The notes beneath the pieces were generated by a model. The model made no database searches, was not told the origin of the DNA, and saw only the letters and a list, made by a program, of their open reading frames with translations. A stretch of DNA of 64,000 bases, from assembly GCF_042701255.1 (NCBI RefSeq), contig NZ_CP170554.1:1984001-2048000 (forward strand), in the 5' to 3' direction. Numbering within the stretch: position 1 is the stretch's first letter; every line of letters begins with the position of its first letter. A program made the translations under genes and the position numbers. This document shows, piece by piece, positions 40,693 through 47,966 of this stretch. The stretch is from Tahibacter sp042701255 (lineage in GTDB: Bacteria > Pseudomonadota > Gammaproteobacteria > Xanthomonadales > Rhodanobacteraceae).

Positions 40693-41828
40693 GGCACCGG
40701 CTCGAAGTCGTCGTTGGCGCGCACGTGGTAATGCCGCGTGCGCCAACGGATGCGCCGCTGCAGCAGCGCCTGCAGTGCATGCAGCGGCTGCAGCAGTTCG
40801 GCCAGCAGCGAGGCGACGAAGGCATGCCGCGGCGCGCCGGTGAAGTGCCGCTGCACCCCACGCAGGCCGAGGCTGCGCAGGAGCAGCAGCGCGGCGACCG
40901 CGATCAGCGCGGCCGGCTGCATCGCGCAGACCGCGGCGATCAGGGCGGTCCAGAGCAGCAGCGGCGGCAGGCCGTGCAGCAGCACGATGCTCGCGCGCAC
41001 GGCCGGCTTCTGGCACTGCATCAGCAGCAGCGCGAACAGGAACCAGCGATGCAACAGCTGCGCGTAGTGGCGCAGATCGCGCACGCTCGTACGCACGAAC
41101 AGCGGCGCGGTGCTCTGGTGGATGCGGCCGCCGCAGCGCTGCAACTGCGTCGCGACGGCGAGGTCGTCGGTCAGCTGCCGGGTCAGCGGCGCGAAGCCGC
41201 CCATGCGCGCCAGCGCATCGAGACGCAGCGCATAGCCCATGCCGTTGATGCTCGGCGGCGGCCAGAAATTCAGCAGCGGCAGATAGGTCAGCGCGGCGTT
41301 GTTGTCGACGAACTGGGCGAGCAGCCGCGAGGCGAAGCGGCCGTCGTCGAGGTAGCAGGGCAGGCCGGTCGCAAGATCGGACGTTTCCAGCGCCGCCAGC
41401 AGCGCGGCCAGGCTCGCGGCCGGCAGCTCGGTATCGTCGTCGAGCACGACGAGATGCGGCGTGGCCACCTGTGCCGCGGCGATGGCGAGCTTGTGCATCT
41501 TGGGATTATGTCCCGCCGGAGCCGGCGGACATTCCAGGCACGTGATCGCGACGGCCGCATGACGTTCGCGCAATTGCTCCGCGACCGCGCGGCCGACGGC
41601 GTCGTCGGTATCGAGCAGCCAGACAAAGCGGCACTGCGGCAGTGCGAGCAGATTGCGTTCGAGCACCTCGCTCAGCGCCGGATCGCCGCCGAGTATCGGT
41701 TGCAGCACCGTCGTGACCGGTGCTTCCGTCGACGCGCCCGGCGGTGCACCGCGGCGCAGTGCGAGCGCGATCTTGGCCAGCAGCAGCGCCGCGTAGATCA
41801 GGCACGGCGCGAGCACGAGGCTCAGCAT
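40689..41828 (-). CDS. GT2 glycosyltransferase, ceramide glucosyltransferase-like
   Basis: A 379-residue membrane glycosyltransferase. An N-terminal helix anchors it. The GT-A domain has VTTVLQPILGGDPALSEVLE, the DTDD motif at 73-76, LVVLDDDTELP (130-132) and TDDLAVATQLQRCGGR (Asp222-Asp223). HRWFL at 261-263 is the (Q/R)xxRW-like acceptor motif. Three C-terminal helices follow. This is the architecture of ceramide glucosyltransferase / HpnI proteins that glycosylate lipid acceptors with UDP-sugars. It overlaps the epimerase gene by seven bases and the small hydrolase gene by four. Confidence 0.85.
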   Translation of the reverse strand: MLSLVLAPCLIYAALLLAKIALALRRGAPPGASTEAPVTTVLQPILGGDPALSEVLERNLLALPQCRFVWLLDTDDAVGRAVAEQLRERHAAVAITCLECPPAPAGHNPKMHKLAIAAAQVATPHLVVLDDDTELPAASLAALLAALETSDLATGLPCYLDDGRFASRLLAQFVDNNAALTYLPLLNFWPPPSINGMGYALRLDALARMGGFAPLTRQLTDDLAVATQLQRCGGRIHQSTAPLFVRTSVRDLRHYAQLLHRWFLFALLLMQCQKPAVRASIVLLHGLPPLLLWTALIAAVCAMQPAALIAVAALLLLRSLGLRGVQRHFTGAPRHAFVASLLAELLQPLHALQALLQRRIRWRTRHYHVRANDDFEPVP

Positions 41829-42781
41829 TGCCCGAGCTGCCAGGCGACGAAGCGTTCCACGCCTTCTTCCAGCGACACCGACGGCGGGCCGAGATCGCGC
41901 AGCGCGCGCGTCACGTCGAAGGTCTTGGACTGGGTGAACACGGCGACGCCGAAGCGCGTGATCGGCGGTTCGCCGGGCAGGCGCAGCAGCCGGTAGATCC
42001 ATTCGCCGGCCGTCGCGGCCGTGCGCGCGAGGCGCAGCGACACGCGCCGCTGCGGCCGCGGCAGGCCGAGCTTCCCGAACGCGGTCAGCAGGAAATCCTG
42101 GATTGCGATCGGCGCCGCGTTGGTCAGGTTGTAGCTGCCCGTGAGGTCGTCGCGCAGGGCCAGGGTCAGCAGGTAGTCGCACAGGGTTTCGATGTAGATC
42201 AGATCGCCGACGGCCGGCGCGCCGCCGGTGTCGATCAGCGGCAGCCGGCCGCGTCGCGCCGCGCGCAGGATGCGCGGGAACAGCACCGTGTCGCCGGGAC
42301 CGAACACGGCGCGTGGCCGCGCGATGACCCAGGAACCTTCGTAGCCGGCGACGAGCTGCTCGCCGGCGTACTTGGTCGCGGCATAGTCGTTGACGAAGGC
42401 CGGTCCGATTGGACTGTCCTCGGTCAGGTCGAATTGATCGCAGTCGCGATAGAACACCGAACTCGACGACACGTAGACGAGTCGCGGCCTGCCGTTGCAG
42501 CGGCACCAGTCCAGCACCGTGCGCGTCGCGGCGACGTTGTGGCGTTCGTAGTCGGCGCGCGTGCCCCAGGGCGAGGAGCGCGCGGCGGCATGGATGACGA
42601 CGTCGGCGCGGAAGTCCAGATCGAACGGCCGCGACAGATCGATCGCGCTGTAGTTCGCCTGCGCCAGCCTGCGCCGGCCTATGCCGTGCCAGTGCAGGTC
42701 TTCGCGATCGGCGAAGCGTTCGAGCAGCGCCGTGCCGATGAAGCCCGAGGCGCCAGTCAGCAGGATGCGGCGCGGCGTCAT
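41822..42781 (-). CDS. NAD-dependent epimerase/dehydratase (extended SDR)
   Basis: A 319-residue extended short-chain dehydrogenase. The NAD-binding start is ILLTGASGFIGTALLERFA. Ser in YVSSSSVFY, Tyr-134 and Lys-138 in VNDYAATKYAGEQLV complete the active site. The block VIARPRAVFGPGDTVLFPRI is typical of sugar or 3-hydroxyacyl/steroid-type epimerases. It could reduce a beta-keto acyl product of the ketosynthase (OleD-like) or modify a nucleotide sugar. It overlaps the MBL gene upstream by four bases. Confidence 0.88.
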   Translation of the reverse strand: MTPRRILLTGASGFIGTALLERFADREDLHWHGIGRRRLAQANYSAIDLSRPFDLDFRADVVIHAAARSSPWGTRADYERHNVAATRTVLDWCRCNGRPRLVYVSSSSVFYRDCDQFDLTEDSPIGPAFVNDYAATKYAGEQLVAGYEGSWVIARPRAVFGPGDTVLFPRILRAARRGRLPLIDTGGAPAVGDLIYIETLCDYLLTLALRDDLTGSYNLTNAAPIAIQDFLLTAFGKLGLPRPQRRVSLRLARTAATAGEWIYRLLRLPGEPPITRFGVAVFTQSKTFDVTRALRDLGPPSVSLEEGVERFVAWQLGQC

Positions 42782-43647
42782 GCGGCCGCTTCCGTCATCG
42801 TCGGCGCGTACGCGCGCAAGGTCTCGGCGCAATGCGACGGCACGATCAGCAGCTCGGGCTGGCGCGTGGCGACGGCCTGCAGTCCGGCCAGGGTCGCGCG
42901 ATACGCGTGCCAGTCGTGCATCAGCGGCCGTGCGAGCAGCGACGGCATGCGCTGCTCGCACCAGGCGCGTGCCGACCAGCAGGCGTCGGCGGCGAGCAGC
43001 AGCGGCCTGTCGTCGCGATCGCGCAGCAGCAGTCCCATCTGCGCGCGGCTGTGGCCCGGCAGCGGCACGGCGATGAGGCTGCCGTCGCCGAGCAGGTCGT
43101 AGCCGTGATCGAACGGCGCCCACAGCGGGCCGAGCGCGATGCAGCGCGCATCGTCGGCATAGTCCAGCCGCGCGGCGAAATCCTCGGGCAGCAGCGCCGG
43201 CAGGATCGCGCGGGTCAGGCCGCCCAGGCGCGACAGGCCGGCCAGGCCGGCGATCTCGGCGCGCAGCGCGCTGAACCGTGCGCGCGGCAGATCGCGCAGG
43301 CCCGCGACGTGGTCCGCATGCAGATGCGAGATCAGCACGCGGACCACGTCGCCGAGCGCGATGCCGCGCGCGGCGAGCTGGTGCTGCAGGGTCTGCGCCG
43401 GCGCCAGCTGCACCGGCGTGATCCAGCGATACAGCTTCTCGGGGAAGCGCGCCGTGGCCTGCTCGAAATGCGCCGCATAACCCGTGTCGTAGAGCAGCGC
43501 GCCGCGCGTGGGGTGGATCAGCAGCGCGGCGAGTGCCGGAAACTCCGCAGCCGTCCAGCGGCCGCCGCGCAGGGTGATCCATTCGGGATGGCGGCAATGG
43601 CCGACCTGCAGCAGATGCACCTCGATACGCGGCACGGTTCGGGTCAT
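42778..43647 (-). CDS. MBL-fold metallo-hydrolase
   Basis: A 289-residue metallo-beta-lactamase-fold enzyme, closest in layout to lactonases and thioester hydrolases. The signature ISHLHADHVAG (107-117), GHSRAQMGLL, an Asp in LLAADACW and a late His in VPSHCAETL supply the two-metal site. The N-terminal strand (PRIEVHLLQVGHCRHPEW) is family-like. It may release acyl chains from an ACP or CoA, or open a lactone. It lies 3 bases after the ketosynthase stop and overlaps the epimerase gene. Confidence 0.88.
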   Translation of the reverse strand: MTRTVPRIEVHLLQVGHCRHPEWITLRGGRWTAAEFPALAALLIHPTRGALLYDTGYAAHFEQATARFPEKLYRWITPVQLAPAQTLQHQLAARGIALGDVVRVLISHLHADHVAGLRDLPRARFSALRAEIAGLAGLSRLGGLTRAILPALLPEDFAARLDYADDARCIALGPLWAPFDHGYDLLGDGSLIAVPLPGHSRAQMGLLLRDRDDRPLLLAADACWSARAWCEQRMPSLLARPLMHDWHAYRATLAGLQAVATRQPELLIVPSHCAETLRAYAPTMTEAAA

Positions 43648-43650
43648 CGC

Positions 43651-44694
43651 TCAGCTCCGCAGCACGAGGCCGCCGAAACTCACGCCGGCGCCGGTGCCGA
43701 TCAGCAGCACGTTCATGCCGGCCTGCAGGCGTCCGTCGGCGCGCGCCGCATGCAGGGCGCTCGGCAGCGATGCGGCGACCTGATTGCCGTGCGTGGCGAA
43801 GATGTCGACCAGACGCGCGGCCGGAAATCGCAGCAGGCGCCGCAGAAAATCCAGACCGTGGCGGCTGGCCTGGTGCGGCACGACCAGATCGATCGCCTGG
43901 CGTTCGAGTCCGGCGCGGGCCAGCAGTGCGTCGATGAAGTCGCCGAGGTGGTGCGCGGCCAGGCGGAACACGGCCTGGCCGTCCATGCGGAACCGGGCCA
44001 GCGGCGCGAACGGTTCGTGGATGCGGCTCGGGTGATAGCGCGAGCCGCCGCCGCGGATCTCGCAGAAATGCGCGCCCTCGCTGTAGGTCGCGAAGGCCGC
44101 GGCGAGCAGGCCGGCGGACGGTGCCGCACCGCTGCCGCCGCCGTCGATGACGAAGGCCGCGGCGCCGTCGCCGAAGATCGCGCTGGCTTCGAGATGGTCC
44201 CAGTCCAGTCCGCACGAGGCGATGTCGGCCGCGACGATCAGCACGCGGCGATAGCGTCCGGCCGCGATCAGCGCCGTCGCCGTATCCAGCGCGACGAGGA
44301 AGCCCAGGCAGCTCGCGCCGACGTCGAAGGCCGGCAGGCCGCGCGCGGCCGCGCCGAGTTCGCGATGGATCAGCGCCGCGTTGCAGGGCATGGCCTGGTC
44401 CATGGTCGCGCTCGCGGCCATCAGCAGGTCGACGTCGGTCAGATCGAGTGCGGCCGCGGCCAGCGCTTCGCGCGCCGCCGCCGCGCCGAGTTCGGCCGCG
44501 CTGCGCCGCGTTTCGACACCGCGCACCTGCACGCCGCTGCGTTTTTCCACGCTGCCGGGCGGCAGGCCCAGGCGCGCGTCGAGCGCGGCGCTGGTCACGG
44601 CATCGAGCGCGCCGGCCGTGCCGCTGCCCAGCAGTCGCAGCGGCCGCAGGCCGGCGGCGGGCAGCATCGCGAGAGAAGACGCCATGACGCTCAT
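43651..44694 (-). CDS. Ketoacyl synthase III-like (thiolase-fold) condensing enzyme
   Basis: A 347-residue KAS III/OleA-type condensing enzyme. The catalytic triad is complete: Cys-129 in FDVGASCLGFLVAL, His-274 in VVPHQASRHGL and Asn-304 in THGNQVAAS. DWDHLEASAIFGDGAAAFVI and the C-terminal GTGAGVSFGGLVL are further family blocks. It would join an acyl starter with malonyl-ACP or a second acyl chain. FabH proper is normally in a fatty-acid operon with fabD and fabG, which are absent here, so a secondary pathway is more likely. It is the first gene of the operon, with possible starts at 44694 or 44685. Confidence 0.9.
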   Translation of the reverse strand: MSVMASSLAMLPAAGLRPLRLLGSGTAGALDAVTSAALDARLGLPPGSVEKRSGVQVRGVETRRSAAELGAAAAREALAAAALDLTDVDLLMAASATMDQAMPCNAALIHRELGAAARGLPAFDVGASCLGFLVALDTATALIAAGRYRRVLIVAADIASCGLDWDHLEASAIFGDGAAAFVIDGGGSGAAPSAGLLAAAFATYSEGAHFCEIRGGGSRYHPSRIHEPFAPLARFRMDGQAVFRLAAHHLGDFIDALLARAGLERQAIDLVVPHQASRHGLDFLRRLLRFPAARLVDIFATHGNQVAASLPSALHAARADGRLQAGMNVLLIGTGAGVSFGGLVLRS

Positions 44695-44754
44695 GCGGCC
44701 GTTCCTTGCGCAGTGATGAGTGGCGCGCAGAGACTGCCGCAGCGTCGGCCACCG

Positions 44755-44770
44755 GCGCAAATTCTTGCGC
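44755..44770. promoter_or_regulatory. Inverted repeat upstream of the ketosynthase operon
   Basis: GCGCAA, four bases, TTGCGC. It lies in the 132-base divergent space between the ketosynthase gene (starts 44694) and the regulator (starts 44827). It is a possible second operator; a further TTGCGC is at 44706-44711. Confidence 0.35.
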
Positions 44771-44796
44771 ACGGGCTTATCCCTGTTGTCTGATCT

Positions 44797-44815
44797 GGTA
44801 TCGGATCCTGATACC
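44797..44815. promoter_or_regulatory. Operator candidate of the divergent regulator
   Basis: GGTATC, seven bases, GATACC: an inverted repeat ending 11 bases before the regulator ATG, so binding would block its own translation start region and the divergent promoter. Arms of six with a centre spacing of 13 fit one helix-turn-helix dimer. Confidence 0.55.
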
Positions 44816-44826
44816 GGAAAACGGCC

Positions 44827-45570
44827 ATGAGTGCGGGCCAGACCCTCGTGCGCAACATCCGCACCGTGCTGCGCCAGCGCGGCATGACCTATCGCCAGCT
44901 CGCCGAGCTGCTGGGTCTGAGCGAACCGACGATCAAGCGCGACCTGAGCCGCGGCGATTTCTCGCTGGGCCGGCTCGACCGCATCTGCGAGGTGCTGGAC
45001 CTGAGCCTGGCCGATCTCGTCGACGGCGGCCAGGCGCCGGGCGCGCTGCACGAGCTCAGCGAGGCGCAGGAGCGCGCGCTCGTGCGCGATCCGCAGCTGT
45101 TGCTGCTGACCTATCTGCTCGTCAACGAGTGGAAGCTCGCCGAGATCATGACGACCTACGCGTTCGACGAGACGCGCCTGGTCAGTGCATTGCTGCGGCT
45201 GGACGAACTCGGCATCGTCGACTACCGGCCGCCGCGCCGGGTCAAGAAACTCACGGCGCGGAACTTCGCCTGGCGCAAGGACGGTCCGGTGCACGAGTTC
45301 TTTCTCGCCCGCGTGGCCGGCGAATTCCTGCGCGGTGCGTTCGACGGCGTCGGCGACGAGTTCCGTTTCCTGAGCGGCATGCTGTCGCTGGGTTCGCGCA
45401 CGCGCATGAAGGCCGCGCTCGGCCGCTTCGCGCAGGAGTTCGACGAACTCGCGCGCCAGGACGCTCGCCTGCCGCTGGCCGAGCGTGACGGCTTCAGCCT
45501 GATGCTGGCCTTGCGCCAATGGGAGTTTTCCGAGTTCACGCGTCTTCGACGCCCGCGCAAGTCATCATGA
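44827..45570 (+). CDS. Helix-turn-helix (XRE-type) regulator, divergent to the ketosynthase operon
   Basis: A 247-residue regulator. The N-terminal 65 residues form a Cro/C1-type helix-turn-helix: LRQRGMTYRQLAELLGLSEP then TIKRDLSRGDFSLGRLDRIC. The remaining 180 residues are helical without a known effector domain. A winged-helix-like stretch FDETRLVSALLRLDELGIVDY then YRPPRRVKKL suggests a second DNA- or ligand-binding unit. The long C-terminus differs from simple phage repressors. Divergent placement and the GGTATC-GATACC palindrome argue that it controls itself and the ketosynthase operon. Effector unknown. Confidence 0.85.
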   Translation: MSAGQTLVRNIRTVLRQRGMTYRQLAELLGLSEPTIKRDLSRGDFSLGRLDRICEVLDLSLADLVDGGQAPGALHELSEAQERALVRDPQLLLLTYLLVNEWKLAEIMTTYAFDETRLVSALLRLDELGIVDYRPPRRVKKLTARNFAWRKDGPVHEFFLARVAGEFLRGAFDGVGDEFRFLSGMLSLGSRTRMKAALGRFAQEFDELARQDARLPLAERDGFSLMLALRQWEFSEFTRLRRPRKSS

Positions 45571-45673
45571 AGGGGATGCGCAGCCGCGGGACGCGGTGCC
45601 GGTGCCGGCATGTCAGAATGCCGCCGGCCGCAGGTCGGCCTGTACTGCTTACGCCGCTCAGGAACGTACGGAT

Positions 45674-46492
45674 ATGACAACGACACAACGCCTTCTGCCG
45701 GCCGCTCTGCTCGCCGTGCTCGCGCCGGCCGCCTGGGCCGAAAAGCCCCTCGCGCTCGACCGCATCTACCTCTCCGCCGGCGCCTATCAGGCCGACAGCA
45801 ACGCCGACGCGCGCATCGACGGCGGCAACGGCGTGATCGGCTCCGACGTGAATTTCGAAGACGACTTCGGCCTGACCAACGACCGCGTCGTCGGCCGCCT
45901 GCGCTTCGGCTTCCTCGTCGGCGACAGCCAGGGCATCGAGGTCGACGGCTACCGCTTCCACCGCAGCGCGCACAAGACCCTGGATCGCACCATCGTCTAC
46001 GACGGCAGCACCTTCGAGGTCGACGCCGACGTGCACGGCAAGCTCGACATGGATTTCGCGAGCGTGGCCTGGCGCTGGTGGATGCCGGTCGGCGACCGCG
46101 ATGTCTGGGGTCTCGGGTTGGGCGGCGGCTATTACCGCGTCGCCGGCAACGTCAGCGGTCAGGGCTCGCTCAACGGCAACGTGCAGCAGCTCGATCTGCA
46201 CGAAAGCGCATCGGCCTGGGCGCCGCTGATCGAGCTCGGCTGGCGCCATGCGCTCGGCGATTCGGCGCGCATCTATGCCGACGTGGCCGGCGTGCGCAAG
46301 AACAACGGCTCGCTGACGGGCCACATCTACAACTTTTCGCTGGGTATGGAGTTCTTCCCCTGGCGTCATCTCGGCGTCGGTTTCGAATACGGCGCGCAGC
46401 GCATCCGCGTGGAAGCCGACAAGCGCAGTTTCGACGGCGTGCTGAACGTGCGCCTTAGCGGACCGTCGGCATTCGTGAAGCTGCGCTACTGA
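45674..46492 (+). CDS. Outer-membrane beta-barrel protein
   Basis: A 272-residue protein with a signal peptide (LLPAALLAVLAPAAWA) and a mature chain of alternating amphipathic strands ending in Lys-Leu-Arg-Tyr. A terminal aromatic residue is the Bam recognition signal. Strands such as RFGFLVGDSQGIEVDGYRFH and WWMPVGDRDVWGLGLGGGYY suggest an eight- to ten-strand barrel of the OmpW/OmpA-like size class. Function unknown. Its 3' end overlaps the convergent ApbE gene by seven bases. The ATG at 45674 gives a canonical signal peptide; longer frames do not. Confidence 0.72.
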   Translation: MTTTQRLLPAALLAVLAPAAWAEKPLALDRIYLSAGAYQADSNADARIDGGNGVIGSDVNFEDDFGLTNDRVVGRLRFGFLVGDSQGIEVDGYRFHRSAHKTLDRTIVYDGSTFEVDADVHGKLDMDFASVAWRWWMPVGDRDVWGLGLGGGYYRVAGNVSGQGSLNGNVQQLDLHESASAWAPLIELGWRHALGDSARIYADVAGVRKNNGSLTGHIYNFSLGMEFFPWRHLGVGFEYGAQRIRVEADKRSFDGVLNVRLSGPSAFVKLRY

Positions 46493-47601
46493 GCGACTGA
46501 CGCGGCCACGGTGCCGGTCGCCGGCATCGCGCCGCCGCAGTCGGCGCCGAGGTCTTCGGTCAGGCTCAGCCGCGCCGGCGGTACGGCGAAATGCAATCGG
46601 CGCTGCATGGCCGGCGTGATCCGGATCGCGCCGTCGTCGGCGACGAGCACGACGCAGGCCACGCCGAGCCCGCGTGCGATGCGCACGAGATCCGTGGGGC
46701 CGGCGATCATCAGCGCGGTCGATGCCACGTCGGCGGCGACCGCGTCGCCGTGGATCACGCTGACCGCCGCCGTGCCGTGCGCGGGCCGGCCCGTACGCGG
46801 GTCCAGCACGTGGCCCCAGCGCTGGCCCTCGACTTCGCGGAACTTGTTGTAGTTGCCCGAGGAGAACAGCGCCTCGTGGCCCTGCAGCTCGACGTCGGCG
46901 AGTTCTTCGTGCTGCGGCGAACTGATCGCGACGCGCCACGGACGCTCTCCGGCGCGGCCCAGCGCGAGCACGTCGCCGCCGACGTTGATCAGCGCATTCG
47001 GGATGTCGCGCTCACGCAGCAGGGCGGCGATCTGCTCGGCCGCATAGCCTTCGGCCAGTCCGTTGAGATCGAGCTGGATCGCGCGGTTGCTCGACACGAC
47101 CGTGCCGTCGTCGGCGATCTGCAGTTCGCTCATGCGCGGCTGTGTTGCGAGCGTCGCGGCGATGTTGCCGTCCGGCGGCGGCGGTGCGGTGATCGGATAG
47201 TCGCTGGTGTGGAAGCCCCAGAGATCGACGAGGCTGCCGATGGCTGCGTTGAACAGGCCGTCGCTGCGCGCATAGGCGCGATGCGCGGCGCGCAGCAGGC
47301 CGGCGAGCTCCGGCGAGGTCTGATACGGCTGGCCCTGGGCCAGCGCCGCGTTCAGACGCAGCAGATCGCTCATTTCCCAGGGATGCCAGGCGCGCTGGTC
47401 GCGTTGCAGGACTTCGCCGATCGCGCCGAACGCGGCCGCGGCGGCCGGCTCGGACACGCCGCGCAGCTCGACCTCGGTCAGTCCGCCGAAGATCACGAAG
47501 CTGGCCTTGCGCGGCGCCTGCGCCTGCTGCTGCCGGTACTGCCAGGCACCGCCGAGCAGCAGCGCGACGGCCAGCGCGGCGAACACGGCGAGGCGGCGCA
47601 T
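46486..47601 (-). CDS. apbE: FAD:protein FMN transferase (ApbE)
   Basis: A 371-residue ApbE flavin transferase that attaches FMN to Thr/Ser in target proteins such as NqrB/NqrC or RnfG. An N-terminal signal/anchor (LAVFAALAVALLLGGAWQY) places it in the periplasm. Motifs include WHPWEMSDLLRLNAAL, QLDLNGLAEGYAAEQIAALL, ALINVGGDVLALG and GDAVAADVASTALMIAG (Mg2+/FAD site). Length is typical. No Nqr/Rnf gene is in the window, so the target is elsewhere. It follows PilZ and DUF1631 on the same strand, with a seven-base gap from PilZ. Confidence 0.93.
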   Translation of the reverse strand: MRRLAVFAALAVALLLGGAWQYRQQQAQAPRKASFVIFGGLTEVELRGVSEPAAAAAFGAIGEVLQRDQRAWHPWEMSDLLRLNAALAQGQPYQTSPELAGLLRAAHRAYARSDGLFNAAIGSLVDLWGFHTSDYPITAPPPPDGNIAATLATQPRMSELQIADDGTVVSSNRAIQLDLNGLAEGYAAEQIAALLRERDIPNALINVGGDVLALGRAGERPWRVAISSPQHEELADVELQGHEALFSSGNYNKFREVEGQRWGHVLDPRTGRPAHGTAAVSVIHGDAVAADVASTALMIAGPTDLVRIARGLGVACVVLVADDGAIRITPAMQRRLHFAVPPARLSLTEDLGADCGGAMPATGTVAASVAQ

Positions 47602-47608
47602 CGACGTG

Positions 47609-47956
47609 TCAGTCCCGGCCGTGCCGGCCGCGTTCGAGCCAGCCTTTGACGAGTGCCTGATCCTCGGGGCTCACGTCGATGAAGCGCAGCCCGATCCAGT
47701 GCTGTCCCGGCACGCTGGCTGCTTCGGTCCACTGCTCGTGCATGCCGATCTCCACCGGCTGCAGACGGCCGCGTTCGTCGGGCAGCTGGAACGCGAACTG
47801 GTACAGCGCGTTCTCGCGCGCCGGGCGTTCGGTGACCAGCATCATGCCGTCGATCGACAGATTGCCGATGCGCCCGGCCGGCTCGCCGGTGATCGCGTTG
47901 GTGACCTGGATGACTTCCTCGGCGCGGCGGCGTGGCGCGCGGCGGTGCTCGGCCAT
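47609..47956 (-). CDS. PilZ-domain protein
   Basis: A 115-residue single-domain PilZ protein. The c-di-GMP-binding N-terminus is RRAPRRR (RxxxR), and the second motif NLSIDGMMLVTE matches (D/N)xSxxG in the form N-x-S-x-D-G. The rest forms the six-strand barrel (WIGLRFIDVSPEDQALVKGW). It should bind cyclic di-GMP and act on a partner, possibly the DUF1631 protein encoded 10 bases upstream, with which it is probably co-transcribed. PilZ-DUF1631 adjacency has also been noted in related genomes as I recall. Confidence 0.88.
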   Translation of the reverse strand: MAEHRRAPRRRAEEVIQVTNAITGEPAGRIGNLSIDGMMLVTERPARENALYQFAFQLPDERGRLQPVEIGMHEQWTEAASVPGQHWIGLRFIDVSPEDQALVKGWLERGRHGRD

Positions 47957-47966
47957 GACGGATTCC

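Noticed and set aside
41822..44694. Olefin (ole) biosynthesis cluster
   Set aside because: A KAS III-like enzyme and an SDR are present, but OleB (hydrolase) and OleC (AMP ligase) are missing, and glycosyltransferases follow.
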